Assembly (NCBI RefSeq): GCF_003595175.1
Contig: NZ_CP032419.1
Location: 4,650,001 to 4,714,000 of the forward strand
Source of the DNA: Pseudomonas cavernae
Lineage (GTDB): Bacteria; Pseudomonadota; Gammaproteobacteria; Pseudomonadales; Pseudomonadaceae
Direction of reading: 5' to 3'
Length of the DNA stretch: 64,000 nucleotides
Shown here one piece after another: positions 39,485 through 48,968 of the stretch. Each line of letters begins with the position of its first letter. Within the stretch, counting starts at the first letter, position 1. The notes under the pieces were generated by a model. The model made no database searches. It saw only the letters and a program-made list of their open reading frames with translations, and was not told where the DNA came from. Both the position numbers and the translations under genes were made by a program.

Positions 39485-40671
39485 TTAACGGTGGAGACGG
39501 GTGCCCAGGCCCATGGCCTGGCGGGCGAACCAGCGCTTGGCCGGCGGCACCAGGTCGAGGCCGAGCAGGCCGAGGTTGCGCCCGGCGGCGAGCAGCGGCG
39601 TGGCGTTGGAAAACAGCCGGGTGACGCGGTCGGAAAAACCCACGGTGAGCTGCTGATCGAGCTGCTGCATCTGCTGGTAACGCTGCAGGGTGGCGAAGTC
39701 GCCGAGCGGCGCCAGGCTTTCCAGCAGCGCTTCGGCCAGCGCCCAGGTGTCGCGCAGCGACAGGTTGTAGCCCTGGCCGGCGATCGGATGCAGGCTGTGC
39801 GCGGCATTGCCGAGCACCACCAGATGCGGGCGCACCTGTTCCTGGGCCTCGACCAGCGCCAGCGGGTAAAGATGACGCGCGCCGACCTGGCGCAGGGCGC
39901 CGAGGCGATAGCCGAAGGCCGCCTGCAGCTCGCCGAGGAAGCTGCGCTCGTCCAGCGCCAGCAGCCGTTGGGCATCGGCATGGACGCGGCTCCAGACCAG
40001 CGCACAGCGGTTGTCCGCCAGCGGCAACAGGGCCAGCGGGCCGTCGGCGGTGAAGCGCTCGAAGGCCTGGCCGTCATGGGCCTGGGCCGGTGTGATGTTG
40101 GCGATCAGCGCGCTCTGCCGGTAAGCGGTGTGCTGGACGTGGATGCCGAGCTGTTCGCGCAACCCCGAGCGGCCGCCGTCGGCGAGCACGGCGAGGTCGC
40201 AGTCGAGGCTGCTGTCGTCATTGAGGAACAGCCGATAGCCACCGTCTAGCACCTGCAGGCGGGTGACTTCCGCCGGGCAGCGCCAGTGGATCACCTGGTG
40301 ATCGATCGCCTGCCACAGGCAGTGGCCGAGCCAGGCGTTCTCGGCCACGTAGCCGAGCGCCGGCACGCCCTCGTCCTCGGCGCGCAGGCGGGTGGCGCCG
40401 AAGCGGCCACGGTCGGAAACCTGGATCTCGCGGATTGGCTCGGCCCGTTCGGCGATCCGCGCCCACACGCCGAGACGCTCGTAGATCTGCCGGCTGCCGA
40501 ACGACAGCGCGGTGGAGCGCGCGTCATAGCTGGGCTGATAGCCGTCGCCGGGGGCGAAGGGTTCGATCAGCACGATGCGCCAGCCGCGCGTCTTGGCCTG
40601 GCCCTGCAGGGCCAGGGCCAGGCTGGCGCCGACCAAGCCGCCGCCGATGATCGCCAGATCGAAGCGTGACA

Positions 40672-40672
<1 letters not shown>
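39485..40672 (-). CDS. ubiH: 2-octaprenyl-6-methoxyphenol hydroxylase
   Basis: A 395-residue FAD monooxygenase for aerobic ubiquinone synthesis. Motifs: LAIIGGGLVGASLALAL (dinucleotide binding), VLADGGRSGLRE, and GNAAHSLHPIAGQGYNLSLR, where GN replaces GD as in other UbiH proteins. The start overlaps the pepP stop by one base (TGATG), which fixes it at 40672; the longer open frame to 40894 is antisense-like overlap with pepP. The operon order pepP-ubiH is conserved from E. coli to Pseudomonas. Confidence 0.93.
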
Positions 40673-42006
<1,334 letters not shown>

Positions 42007-42022
42007 GGGCAGGACTAATCGC

Positions 42023-42571
42023 TCAATGCAGGGAAGGTTTCGGCGCGGCGGCCAGCGGCTTGGCACACTCGGTATATAGCAGCAACGGCGCGACACGCAG
42101 GTACTCCATGACCTCCATGTAGTCGCTCTCGCCGTCTTCGGACTCTTCCAGGGCGCTCTGCACCTGGGCGATCGCCGCCAGATCCTGGAGCACCTCCATG
42201 GCCTCGGCGCTCAGCGCGGCGTCCCGCGCGGTCAAGCCGAAGCCGCCGAGAAAGCCCTGACACCACTGGCCCAGCGCGGCGGCGCGCTCGGCCAACGGCG
42301 CCTCGTCGGCGGGCAGCAGCAGCACCACGGCCATGTCGGTGCCGGTCAGTTCGGTCTTGACCATTTCCTGCAGGCCGATCAGCGCCTGGCGCACGCCATC
42401 CTGCGGCGCGCCGCCGAGCAGGTCGCCGGCATCGACCAGCCAGGGCTCGGCCTCGAAGCCGGCTCCCGCGCAGCTGCGGCCGAGCAACAGGCCGTGCAGC
42501 TCGGCCGGGGAAACGGATTGGCCACTGCTGGCGAGCAGGGCGGCGAAAGCACTATAGGGAGAATTTTGCAT
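42023..42571 (-). CDS. ygfB: YgfB/UPF0149-family protein
   Basis: A 182-residue alpha-helical cytoplasmic protein. Characteristic segments are [31 protein letters not shown] and [20 protein letters not shown]. In P. aeruginosa the homologue has been reported to affect beta-lactam resistance through the amidase gene ampDh3. Start at ATG 42571 (MQNSPYSAF); a TTG at 42583 is also possible, and neither has a clear ribosome binding site. It heads the pepP-ubiH-ubiI operon and is divergent from the zapA cluster. Confidence 0.88.
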   Translation of the reverse strand: MQNSPYSAFAALLASSGQSVSPAELHGLLLGRSCAGAGFEAEPWLVDAGDLLGGAPQDGVRQALIGLQEMVKTELTGTDMAVVLLLPADEAPLAERAAALGQWCQGFLGGFGLTARDAALSAEAMEVLQDLAAIAQVQSALEESEDGESDYMEVMEYLRVAPLLLYTECAKPLAAAPKPSLH

Positions 42572-42734
42572 GGGTATGGTCAACTAGGCGCAACAGGGCG
42601 CAATGACTAGAATGAAGGCCTTGTATCCTAGCACCGGCAGGCGCGCCAAGACCATCGAAGGGCGCCGCCGGGTTTGCCCCATCCCCCGACTGATCCTATA
42701 TAGTTGCGGTGACTCAACGCCCGAGCGAGAGCCT

Positions 42735-42944
42735 ATGGAAGACGCCGATCTGCGTGCGCTGACAACCAAGCTGGAACTGCTGATCCGCCGCATTGAACAG
42801 CTCAAGGCCGACAACCAGCTCCTGCGGGCGAGCGAAAAGGCCTGGCGCGAGGAACGCGCCCATCTGATCGAAAAGAACGAAATGGCCCGGCACAAGGTCG
42901 AATCGATGATTTCGCGCCTGAAAGCCCTGGAGCAGGACTCATGA
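42735..42944 (+). CDS. TIGR02449-family coiled-coil protein (ZapB-like)
   Basis: A 69-residue protein that is a single predicted coiled coil (LRALTTKLELLIRRIEQLKA, LLRASEKAWREERAHLIEKN). It matches the small TIGR02449 family found upstream of zapA in pseudomonads. A divisome role alongside ZapA is inferred from the overlap of its stop with the zapA start (ATGA). GAGAG stands upstream of the ATG. Confidence 0.82.
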   Translation: MEDADLRALTTKLELLIRRIEQLKADNQLLRASEKAWREERAHLIEKNEMARHKVESMISRLKALEQDS

Positions 42945-43255
42945 CCCAGTCGAACACCGTTAACGTCCAGATCCTGGACAAAGAATATTGCATCGCCTGT
43001 CCGCCGGACGAACGCGCCAACCTGGAAAGCGCCGCGCGCTACCTGGACGGCAAGATGCGTGAGATCCGCATGAGCGGCAAAGTCATCGGCGCCGACCGGG
43101 TGGCGGTGATGGCCGCGCTGAACATCACCCATGACCTGTTGCACAAGCAGCAGCACCTCGACCAGCAGGCCAGCTCGACCCGCGAACAGGTGCGCGATCT
43201 GCTCGAGCGCGTCGATCACGCCCTGGCCGCCGATCAGGATGCCGCGCAGGACTGA
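42941..43255 (+). CDS. zapA: Cell division protein ZapA
   Basis: A 104-residue FtsZ-ring-associated protein. The amino-terminal globular part (VNVQILDKEYCIACPPDE, LESAARYLDGKMREIR) is followed by a helix and coiled coil (AALNITHDLLHKQQ to the end) that mediates dimerisation and FtsZ bundling. The four-base overlap with the upstream coiled-coil gene suggests coupled translation. 6S RNA follows immediately. Confidence 0.92.
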   Translation: MTQSNTVNVQILDKEYCIACPPDERANLESAARYLDGKMREIRMSGKVIGADRVAVMAALNITHDLLHKQQHLDQQASSTREQVRDLLERVDHALAADQDAAQD

Positions 43256-43276
43256 TCGCGTCATGGCGGATTGGGG

Positions 43277-43282
43277 TATACT
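43277..43282 (+). promoter_or_regulatory. -10 element of the 6S RNA gene
   Basis: TATACT lies about eight bases before the expected 5' end of 6S RNA, in the 35 bp between the zapA stop and the RNA. No strong -35 is visible. Confidence 0.55.
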
Positions 43283-43289
43283 GCCCGCC

Positions 43290-43468
43290 ACTCCCTGGGG
43301 TGTGCGCCAGTTGGGAATGTCCCTGAGCCGATACGCACAAACCCGGGGGTTGCAAGTTGGGGCAGGTGTGCATGTCCGCCTGACGGAAAGCCTTAACGCC
43401 TCCTGCAACCTCCACCTTGAACTTTCGGGTTCAAGGGCAAAACCGACAGCGGCACGTCGGGGGGTCCT
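43290..43468 (+). ncRNA. ssrS: 6S RNA
   Basis: A roughly 180-nt RNA that mimics an open promoter and binds the sigma-70 form of RNA polymerase. The 5' ACUCCC can pair with GGGGGU at the 3' end to close the long rod. Conserved Pseudomonas 6S stretches are visible, such as ATGTCCCTGAGCCGATA, GTGCATGTCCGC, GACGGAAAGCCTTAA and CCTTGAACTTTCGGGTTCAAG. Its position between zapA and the 5-FCL gene is the conserved 6S locus of gammaproteobacteria. Ends are accurate only to a few bases. Confidence 0.9.
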
Positions 43469-43546
43469 TATCCTGATCTCTGCAGCAACCGGCGCCAACA
43501 TCCGCGCCGCGACCCGCGCGTCTCATTCGCCAGCACTCCCACGACC

Positions 43547-44152
43547 ATGATCGACGCCCGCGACCTTTCGCGCGACCAGTTGCGCCGCGTGCTGCGCCAG
43601 GCGCGCCGCACCCTCGACCGCCACCAGCAGCAGCGCGCCGCCCGCGACCTGTACCGTCAGCTGGCCCACCATCCGCGCTTTCGCCGCGCCCGCCACCTGG
43701 CCCTGTACCTGCCCAACGACGGCGAAATCGACCCACGTGCCCTGCTGCGCACCGCCCACCGGCGCGGCAAGCACGTCTACCTGCCGGTACTCAATCCCTG
43801 GCCGCGCAGCAAAATGGTGTTCCAGCGCGTGCGCCCGTACGAGCGCCTGCGCCCGAACCGCTTCGGCATCCCCGAGCCGCACCTGAATCGCAAGCGCCAG
43901 CGCAAGGTCTGGACCCTGGATCTGCTGCTGATGCCGTTGGTGGGTTTCGACGAGCACGGCGGCCGGCTGGGCATGGGCGGCGGCTTCTACGATCGCAGCC
44001 TGGCCTATCGGGCGCGGCGCAAGAATGGGCACAAGCCGACGCTCTTGGGCCTGGCGCATGAATGTCAGAAGGTCGATCGGCTGGCACTGGCCAGTTGGGA
44101 CGTGCCCCTGCAGGCGACGGTGACGGACAAGGCGTGGTACGGCGAGCACTAG
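43547..44152 (+). CDS. fau: 5-formyltetrahydrofolate cyclo-ligase
   Basis: A 201-residue enzyme that converts 5-formyl-tetrahydrofolate to 5,10-methenyl-tetrahydrofolate with ATP. The hallmark GGRLGMGGGFYDRSLAY (phosphate-binding loop) is present, preceded by LLMPLVGFDEHG. The amino-terminal region is unusually arginine-rich (RRVLRQARRTL). No clear ribosome binding site precedes the ATG. It follows 6S RNA, the standard arrangement (ssrS-ygfA in E. coli). Confidence 0.93.
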   Translation: MIDARDLSRDQLRRVLRQARRTLDRHQQQRAARDLYRQLAHHPRFRRARHLALYLPNDGEIDPRALLRTAHRRGKHVYLPVLNPWPRSKMVFQRVRPYERLRPNRFGIPEPHLNRKRQRKVWTLDLLLMPLVGFDEHGGRLGMGGGFYDRSLAYRARRKNGHKPTLLGLAHECQKVDRLALASWDVPLQATVTDKAWYGEH

Positions 44153-44197
44153 AGCAAGCACCGCGATCCCTGCGGCGCCGAGTGAAGCACTGAACGG

Positions 44198-44329
44198 TTA
44201 AGGCTGCTGCGACAGATTGACCGGCACTTCGTTTTGCCGCTCCCAGAGGCTCTGGGTGTAACCCGTGGTAACCATCCCCAGGCTGAACACAATTACTAAA
44301 ACCCACAACAGATCTGGTTTACGTTTCAT
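44198..44329 (-). CDS. 43-residue single-helix membrane peptide
   Basis: An ATG at 44329 is preceded six bases upstream by a perfect GGAGG. The frame encodes 43 residues ending in TAA: a basic start (MKRKPD), one hydrophobic helix (LLWVLVIVFSLGMVTTGY), and a short polar tail (SLWERQNEVPVN). It predicts a small inner-membrane protein with the tail in the periplasm. I believe similar short proteins occur behind the 5-FCL gene in other pseudomonads, but I cannot name a family. It is convergent with the 5-FCL gene. Confidence 0.65.
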   Translation of the reverse strand: MKRKPDLLWVLVIVFSLGMVTTGYTQSLWERQNEVPVNLSQQP

Positions 44330-44518
44330 CTATTGCCTCCCCCTTCAAGGCAATGTTCGCACTGACCGGCGACGATTGTTGTTATTAGGCCGAACGCCAG
44401 CTTCAAGCTTAAACCGCGGCATTTTCCGGTAAGGTGAAACTTCACGCAATTTCTGACGCCAGCCGGCTGTCGGTAAATCTGCGCAAGCCACGCCGGCCGG
44501 CGAAAAGGAGCAAAATTC

Positions 44519-44968
44519 ATGCCTTACTGGCTGATGAAATCCGAACCCGACGAACTGTCCATCCATGCCCTGCAGCGCCTCGGCCGTGCCCGCTGGGACG
44601 GGGTGCGCAATTATCAGGCGCGCAACTTCCTGCGCAGCATGCAGGCGGGTGAGCTGTTCTTCTTCTACCACTCCAGTTGCGCGCAACCGGGGATCGCCGG
44701 CATCGGCCGGATCGCCGCGGGCGTCTACCCCGACCCGACAGCCCTCGATCCCGACAGCCCCTATTTCGACGCCAAGGCCAGCGCCGAAAAGAACCCCTGG
44801 AGCGCCCTGGACGTCGAATTCGTCGAGGCCTTCACCACGGTGATCGCCCTGCCCCAGCTGAAGGCCGCAGCGGCGCTGGCCAACCTGGCCCTGGTGCAGA
44901 AGGGCAGCCGCCTGTCGGTGATGCCCGTCAGCGCCCCGGAATGGGCCGCCGTGCTGGACCTGCGATAG
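44519..44968 (+). CDS. EVE-domain protein
   Basis: A 149-residue EVE/PUA-like protein related to human THYN1. Conserved parts are MPYWLMKSEPDELSIHAL, WDGVRNYQARNFLRSM, ELFFFYHSS and GIAGIGRIAAGVYPDPTAL. EVE domains bind modified bases in nucleic acids, so a role in recognising modified RNA or DNA is likely but unproven here. AAGGAG stands eight bases before the ATG. Confidence 0.9.
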   Translation: MPYWLMKSEPDELSIHALQRLGRARWDGVRNYQARNFLRSMQAGELFFFYHSSCAQPGIAGIGRIAAGVYPDPTALDPDSPYFDAKASAEKNPWSALDVEFVEAFTTVIALPQLKAAAALANLALVQKGSRLSVMPVSAPEWAAVLDLR

Positions 44969-45017
44969 ACTGAAATGGCCAGCTGCCAGTAGTCGCAGCC
45001 ATCGCCCGGGAGCGTCA

Positions 45018-46875
45018 ATGCCGCCTGTTCGTTCCGCCTGGCCAGCCCGAGCCGCCCTCGCTCTGCTGCTCATGCTGTTGTGCGGCACCAGCGTGGCGAT
45101 CTGGCTGCAACTGGAACGCGGTCAGGCGCAACGCCTGCACAAACGGGTCGAGTATCAGGCGCGCGGGCTGGCCCAGCAGCTGGAATCCAATCTCGACGGC
45201 CAGCTGCAGGGCCTGCGTCTGCTTGCCGCGCTATGGAATCAGCGCGGCCGCCTGCCGCGCGACGAATGGGAGCTGTATGTGCGCTTCTCGCTGCAGCACT
45301 TCGGGGGGCTATCAGGCGATCCAGTGGCTGGATGCCGACCTGCAGATGCGCTGGCTGCTGCCCCTGCGCGGCAACGAGGCGGCCACACATCTCCGCCTCA
45401 CGCCCGAGCACCCCAACTACCCGCTGGCCATGGAGGCCAAAGCCAGCGGCTTGCCACGTTTCTCCGATAGCTTCGCCCTGGTCCAGGGCGGTCGCGGCTT
45501 CATCCTCTACACCCCGCTGTATCTGCCAAGCGGCGGTCAGGAACCGGTATTCGACGGCTTCCTGCAGGGGGTGTTCCGCGTCGAAGGGCTGATGGACGAA
45601 CTGCTCGACGGCCTCGACAGCCGTCACTTCAACGTCCGCCTGCTGGAGCGGGGCCAGCCGATCTATCGCCGCGAAGTGAGCGCCTGGCTGCCACAGTTAC
45701 AGCAGCAAGTGCCGCTGCATCTGCTCAACAACCGGCACTTTGCCCTGCAGCTCAGCCCCAGCGCCAACCTCCTCGACCAGCTCAGCTCGCCGCTGCCCAA
45801 ACTGGTGCTCGGCGCCGGCCTGACCATCAGCCTGCTGCTGGTCGCAGCCCTCGCCCTGGCCCTGGAGAACGCCCGCCGCACGGCAGCCGTGCAAGCCAGC
45901 AACCAGCGCCTAAACGAGGAGATCCGTCAGCGCGAGGCGATCGAGCAGGTGCTGCGCGACAGTCGCGAACGCCTGCAACTGGTGCTCGACCTGACCGACG
46001 CCAGCCGCGACGGGCTGTTCATTCTCGACCCGCACAGCCGCGAAATCCTGTACATGAACCGCGCCACCCACGCCAGCCTGGGCTACAGCGCCACGGCGTT
46101 CAGTCAGCTGCTGAAAGACGATCCCGAACAGCTGCTGCCGGGCTTTCACGCCTGGCTGCAACAACTGCGCGAGGGGCGCGCGGATACCGAGCAGAGCCCG
46201 CTGTTCCAGCACGAGATGCGCCGCAGCGACGGCAGCAAACAGGCGGCGGAAATCAGCGCCGAGTTGCTGACGGTGAATGGCCGCGAGTACCTGATCGGCG
46301 TATCCCGCGACAACAGTGAACGCCTGCAGCTGGAAGCGCAGCTGCAGCGCCTGTCGCAGCAAGACGGCCTGACCGGCCTGTACAACCGGCGCTTCTTCGA
46401 CCGCCAGCTGCACGGCGAATGGCGGCGCCTGCGGCGGATCGGCGCGCCGCTGGCGCTGCTGATGCTCGACATCGACCATTTCAAGGCCTACAACGACGCC
46501 CTCGGCCACCTGGCCGGCGACGACGCCTTGCGCCGTGTCGGCGCCGTGCTGCAGAGCTGCATGCAGCGGGAAGGCGATGCGGCCTGTCGCTACGGCGGCG
46601 AGGAATTTGCCCTGATCCTGATCGACACCGGCCTGGGGGGCGCCGAGCATGTCGCCGCGCGCGTGCATCGGCTGGTCGCCGAACTGCAGCTGCCGCACCC
46701 CGCTAGCCCGCACGGCTACCTGAGCATCAGCATCGGCCTGGCCACCTCCGATCCGGCCACCGACCGAGACCCTGAGGAGCTGGTGCAGCACAGCGACCAG
46801 GCGCTCTACCAGGCCAAGTACAGTGGGCGCAATTGCACCCGTGTCTGGCGCCCGGAGCCGCCGGTCAGCAGTTAG
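45018..46875 (+). pseudogene. CHASE-like/PAS/GGDEF diguanylate cyclase with a +1 frameshift
   Basis: The frame that begins at ATG 45018 encodes a transmembrane helix (AALALLLMLLCGTSVAIWL) and the start of a periplasmic CHASE-like domain. It then loses register at a run of six G (45303-45308). The same domain continues in the next frame (GGYQAIQWLDADLQMRWLLP), followed by a second helix (LVLGAGLTISLLLVAALAL), a PAS domain, and a GGDEF domain. The GGDEF domain has the active-site variant RYGGEEF and the metal region LDIDHFKAYNDALGH. With five G the gene would be one frame of about 618 codons. Either the sequence has one base too many, or the gene is inactive or switched by slippage. Confidence 0.8.
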
Positions 46876-46885
46876 GCGCTTAGCG

Positions 46886-47133
46886 CCTGTTTACGATCTC
46901 GCGAGCTAGAGCCATGCAAGGCGCAACGCAGCGAAGCGGAGTAACAGCCGCAGGCTGGCCCGCAGGGCGAGCGCAGCGAGTAAATCGGGCGAAGGCGCGC
47001 AGTTTACGAGTTGTAAATGAGCAGTACTCGTTTCACTCGCCCTCCGGGCCGCGCTGAAGCGCGTTAGCCGCAAGCGGCTTGCTGAGCCCGACTTCAACGC
47101 CGTATGGCCGACGCGCAGCAGATCGTAAACAGG
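46886..47133. mobile_element. MITE-like element, copy B
   Basis: Perfect 14-bp terminal inverted repeats bound this 248-bp unit: CCTGTTTACGATCT at 46886-46899 and AGATCGTAAACAGG at 47120-47133. It shares with copy A (29866-30007) the GCGAGCTAGAG start, an inner TTTACGAGTTGTAAATGAGCA, and GGCCGACGCGCAGC before the right end. It carries about 110 bp of extra, hairpin-rich DNA. No coding frame. The right end lies three bases from the TAA of the FliL-like gene. Confidence 0.7.
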
Positions 47134-47136
47134 CTC

Positions 47137-47544
47137 TTATTGAATGATCAGGTTGTTGAACAGTAGATCGTCCACCAGCGGCCGGCCTTCTTCCTGCTCC
47201 AGCACCTGGCGCACTTGCTTGAGCGCCTCCTGGCGGAGTTTTTCCTTGGCCTCGAGGTCGCCGAGGCTGGCCTCGGTCTGCTGGGAGAACAGCATCACCA
47301 GCTGGTTGCGGATCAGCGGCTCGTGATGTTCGACCTTGTCCTCGGCCTCGCTGCCGGTGACCCGCAGGGCGATATCGGCCTTGAAGAACTTCAACTTGGG
47401 CCCCGCGCCGAAATTGCCGACGATCGCCGGCACCAGGCTGACATAGGCCACCTGTGGCGCGGCGCCCGCCTCGCTTTCCTCCTCCTTGGCCTGCACGGTG
47501 AACGGCAGGGCTACAGCCAGCAGCAGGGCGATCCAGGCTTTCAC
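47137..47544 (-). CDS. FliL-like flagellar basal-body-associated protein
   Basis: A 135-residue protein starting with GTG at 47544 behind GAGGA. A signal anchor (AWIALLLAVALPFTVQA) is followed by an acidic linker (KEEESEAG) and a FliL-like domain (VAYVSLVPAIVGNFG, LKFFKADIALRV, EPLIRNQLVMLFSQQT). FliL supports stator function at the flagellar motor, but no flagellar gene is near. This looks like the stand-alone FliL-like paralogue of pseudomonads rather than motor FliL. Confidence 0.75.
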   Translation of the reverse strand: MKAWIALLLAVALPFTVQAKEEESEAGAAPQVAYVSLVPAIVGNFGAGPKLKFFKADIALRVTGSEAEDKVEHHEPLIRNQLVMLFSQQTEASLGDLEAKEKLRQEALKQVRQVLEQEEGRPLVDDLLFNNLIIQ

Positions 47545-47706
47545 GGGGCAGATCCTCGGGACGAATGAGCTGCCTAGCATAGCGACCCGCACGCCGTACC
47601 CCAAGCCCACGACTTATGCAGCGCTATCAGGAGCGACCATGCTTGTTGACCGGACAGCTCCCGTTTCGCCACTCTGCGGCCATAACCACCAGAGGAATTC
47701 CCCCCG

Positions 47707-48684
47707 ATGAAAGCCATGCTGTGCAAAGCCTTCGGCCCCGCCGAAACCCTGGTGCTGGAAGAAGTTGCCAGCCCCGTACCGAAGAAGTTCGAAGTCCTCC
47801 TCGACGTGCACGCCGCCGGGGTCAATTTCCCCGACACCTTGATCATCGAAGGCAAGTACCAGTTCAAACCGCCCTTCCCGTTCTCCCCAGGCGGTGAAGC
47901 GGCCGGCGTGGTCGCCGCGGTCGGCGAGAAGGTCAGCCACGTCAAACCCGGCGACCGGGTCATGGCACTGACCGGCTGGGGCAGCTTCGCCGAGCAGGTG
48001 GCGGTCTCTGCAGACAAAGTACTGCCGATTCCCGCTAGCCTCGACTTCACCGCCGCGGCCGCCTTCGGCATGACCTACGGCACCTCGATGCATGCGCTGA
48101 AGCAACGCGCCAATCTGCAGCCCGGCGAGACCCTGCTGGTGCTCGGCGCCTCCGGCGGCGTCGGCCTGGCCGCAGTGGAGATCGGCAAGGCCATGGGCGC
48201 CAAGGTCATCGCCGCCGCCAGCAGCGCGGAGAAGCTGGCCGTGGCCAAGGCCGCCGGCGCCGACGAGTTGATCAACTACAACGAGGAGAACCTGCGCGAG
48301 CGGCTCAAGCAGTTGACCGGCGATCAGGGCGTCGACGTGATCTACGATCCGGTCGGCGGCGAGCTGTTCGAGCAGGCCTTCCGCAGCATCGCCTGGAACG
48401 GCCGCATGCTGGTGGTCGGCTTCGCCAGCGGCACCATTCCCTCGCTACCGGCCAACCTCACGCTGCTCAAGGGCGCGTCGCTGGTCGGGGTGTTCTGGGG
48501 CGCCTTCGCCGCCCGCCAGCCGCAGGACAATGCGGCAAACTTCCAACAGCTGTTCCAGTGGCACGCCGAAGGCAAGCTCAAGCCGCTGGTGTCGCAGACC
48601 TTCCCGCTGGCAAACGCCGCCGACGCCATCAACCACCTGGGCCAGCGCAAGGCGGTGGGCAAGGTGGTGGTGCAAGTGCGCTGA
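47707..48684 (+). CDS. NADPH:quinone oxidoreductase, zinc-free MDR family
   Basis: A 325-residue medium-chain dehydrogenase/reductase. Amino-terminal GroES-like domain (VHAAGVNFPDTLIIEGKY, FSPGGEAAGVVAAVGEKV), then a Rossmann fold with LVLGASGGVGLAAVEIGKAM. The structural zinc lobe cysteines are missing, as in quinone oxidoreductases (QOR). The substrate may be a quinone or an enone. AGAGGA lies before the ATG. It matches P. aeruginosa PA5234 in position. Confidence 0.88.
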   Translation: MKAMLCKAFGPAETLVLEEVASPVPKKFEVLLDVHAAGVNFPDTLIIEGKYQFKPPFPFSPGGEAAGVVAAVGEKVSHVKPGDRVMALTGWGSFAEQVAVSADKVLPIPASLDFTAAAAFGMTYGTSMHALKQRANLQPGETLLVLGASGGVGLAAVEIGKAMGAKVIAAASSAEKLAVAKAAGADELINYNEENLRERLKQLTGDQGVDVIYDPVGGELFEQAFRSIAWNGRMLVVGFASGTIPSLPANLTLLKGASLVGVFWGAFAARQPQDNAANFQQLFQWHAEGKLKPLVSQTFPLANAADAINHLGQRKAVGKVVVQVR

Positions 48685-48690
48685 CATGGA

Positions 48691-48738
48691 AGCCGGAAGC
48701 TAGGCCCTCTAGCTTCCGGCTCTCACTTCCTTTTTTTG
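48691..48738 (+). terminator. Hairpin behind the quinone oxidoreductase gene
   Basis: AGCCGGAAGCTA (48691-48702) and TAGCTTCCGGCT (48710-48721) form a perfect 12-bp stem with a 7-base loop. The T-run starts only about nine bases later, so the element is not a perfect intrinsic terminator. It lies between convergent genes and may serve both. Confidence 0.6.
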
Positions 48739-48950
48739 TGGACCGGGCCAATCAGGCCCAGAACAGCGAAAGCCACTAACACCAAATTCGCCACCCAGAA
48801 GCGCGCTGGATGACTGGCTTGGCTGATCCAGTCAATTCCAGTCCTACCCAAGCTAAGGGTAGTGCCGGTACGGAAGCTCTCGATCACCAGCAGCAGACAT
48901 ACAATGCTGACCAAAGGCTTAATCACGCGGAACAACGCCGAATCTTCCAT
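48723..48950 (-). CDS. Small two-helix membrane protein, unknown function
   Basis: A 75-residue protein with two hydrophobic helices (VIKPLVSIVCLLLVIE and FWVANLVLVAFAVLGLIG) and a basic end (PVHKKRK). I recognise no family. It begins 18 bases after the stop of the ferredoxin reductase gene on the same strand, with AAGGAG about 14 bases upstream, a rather long spacing. The DNA is visibly less GC-rich than its neighbours. It could be a real last gene of the ubiD-reductase unit. Confidence 0.55.
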   Translation of the reverse strand: MEDSALFRVIKPLVSIVCLLLVIESFRTGTTLSLGRTGIDWISQASHPARFWVANLVLVAFAVLGLIGPVHKKRK

Positions 48951-48968
48951 GAGCGGTTTCAGCTCCTT

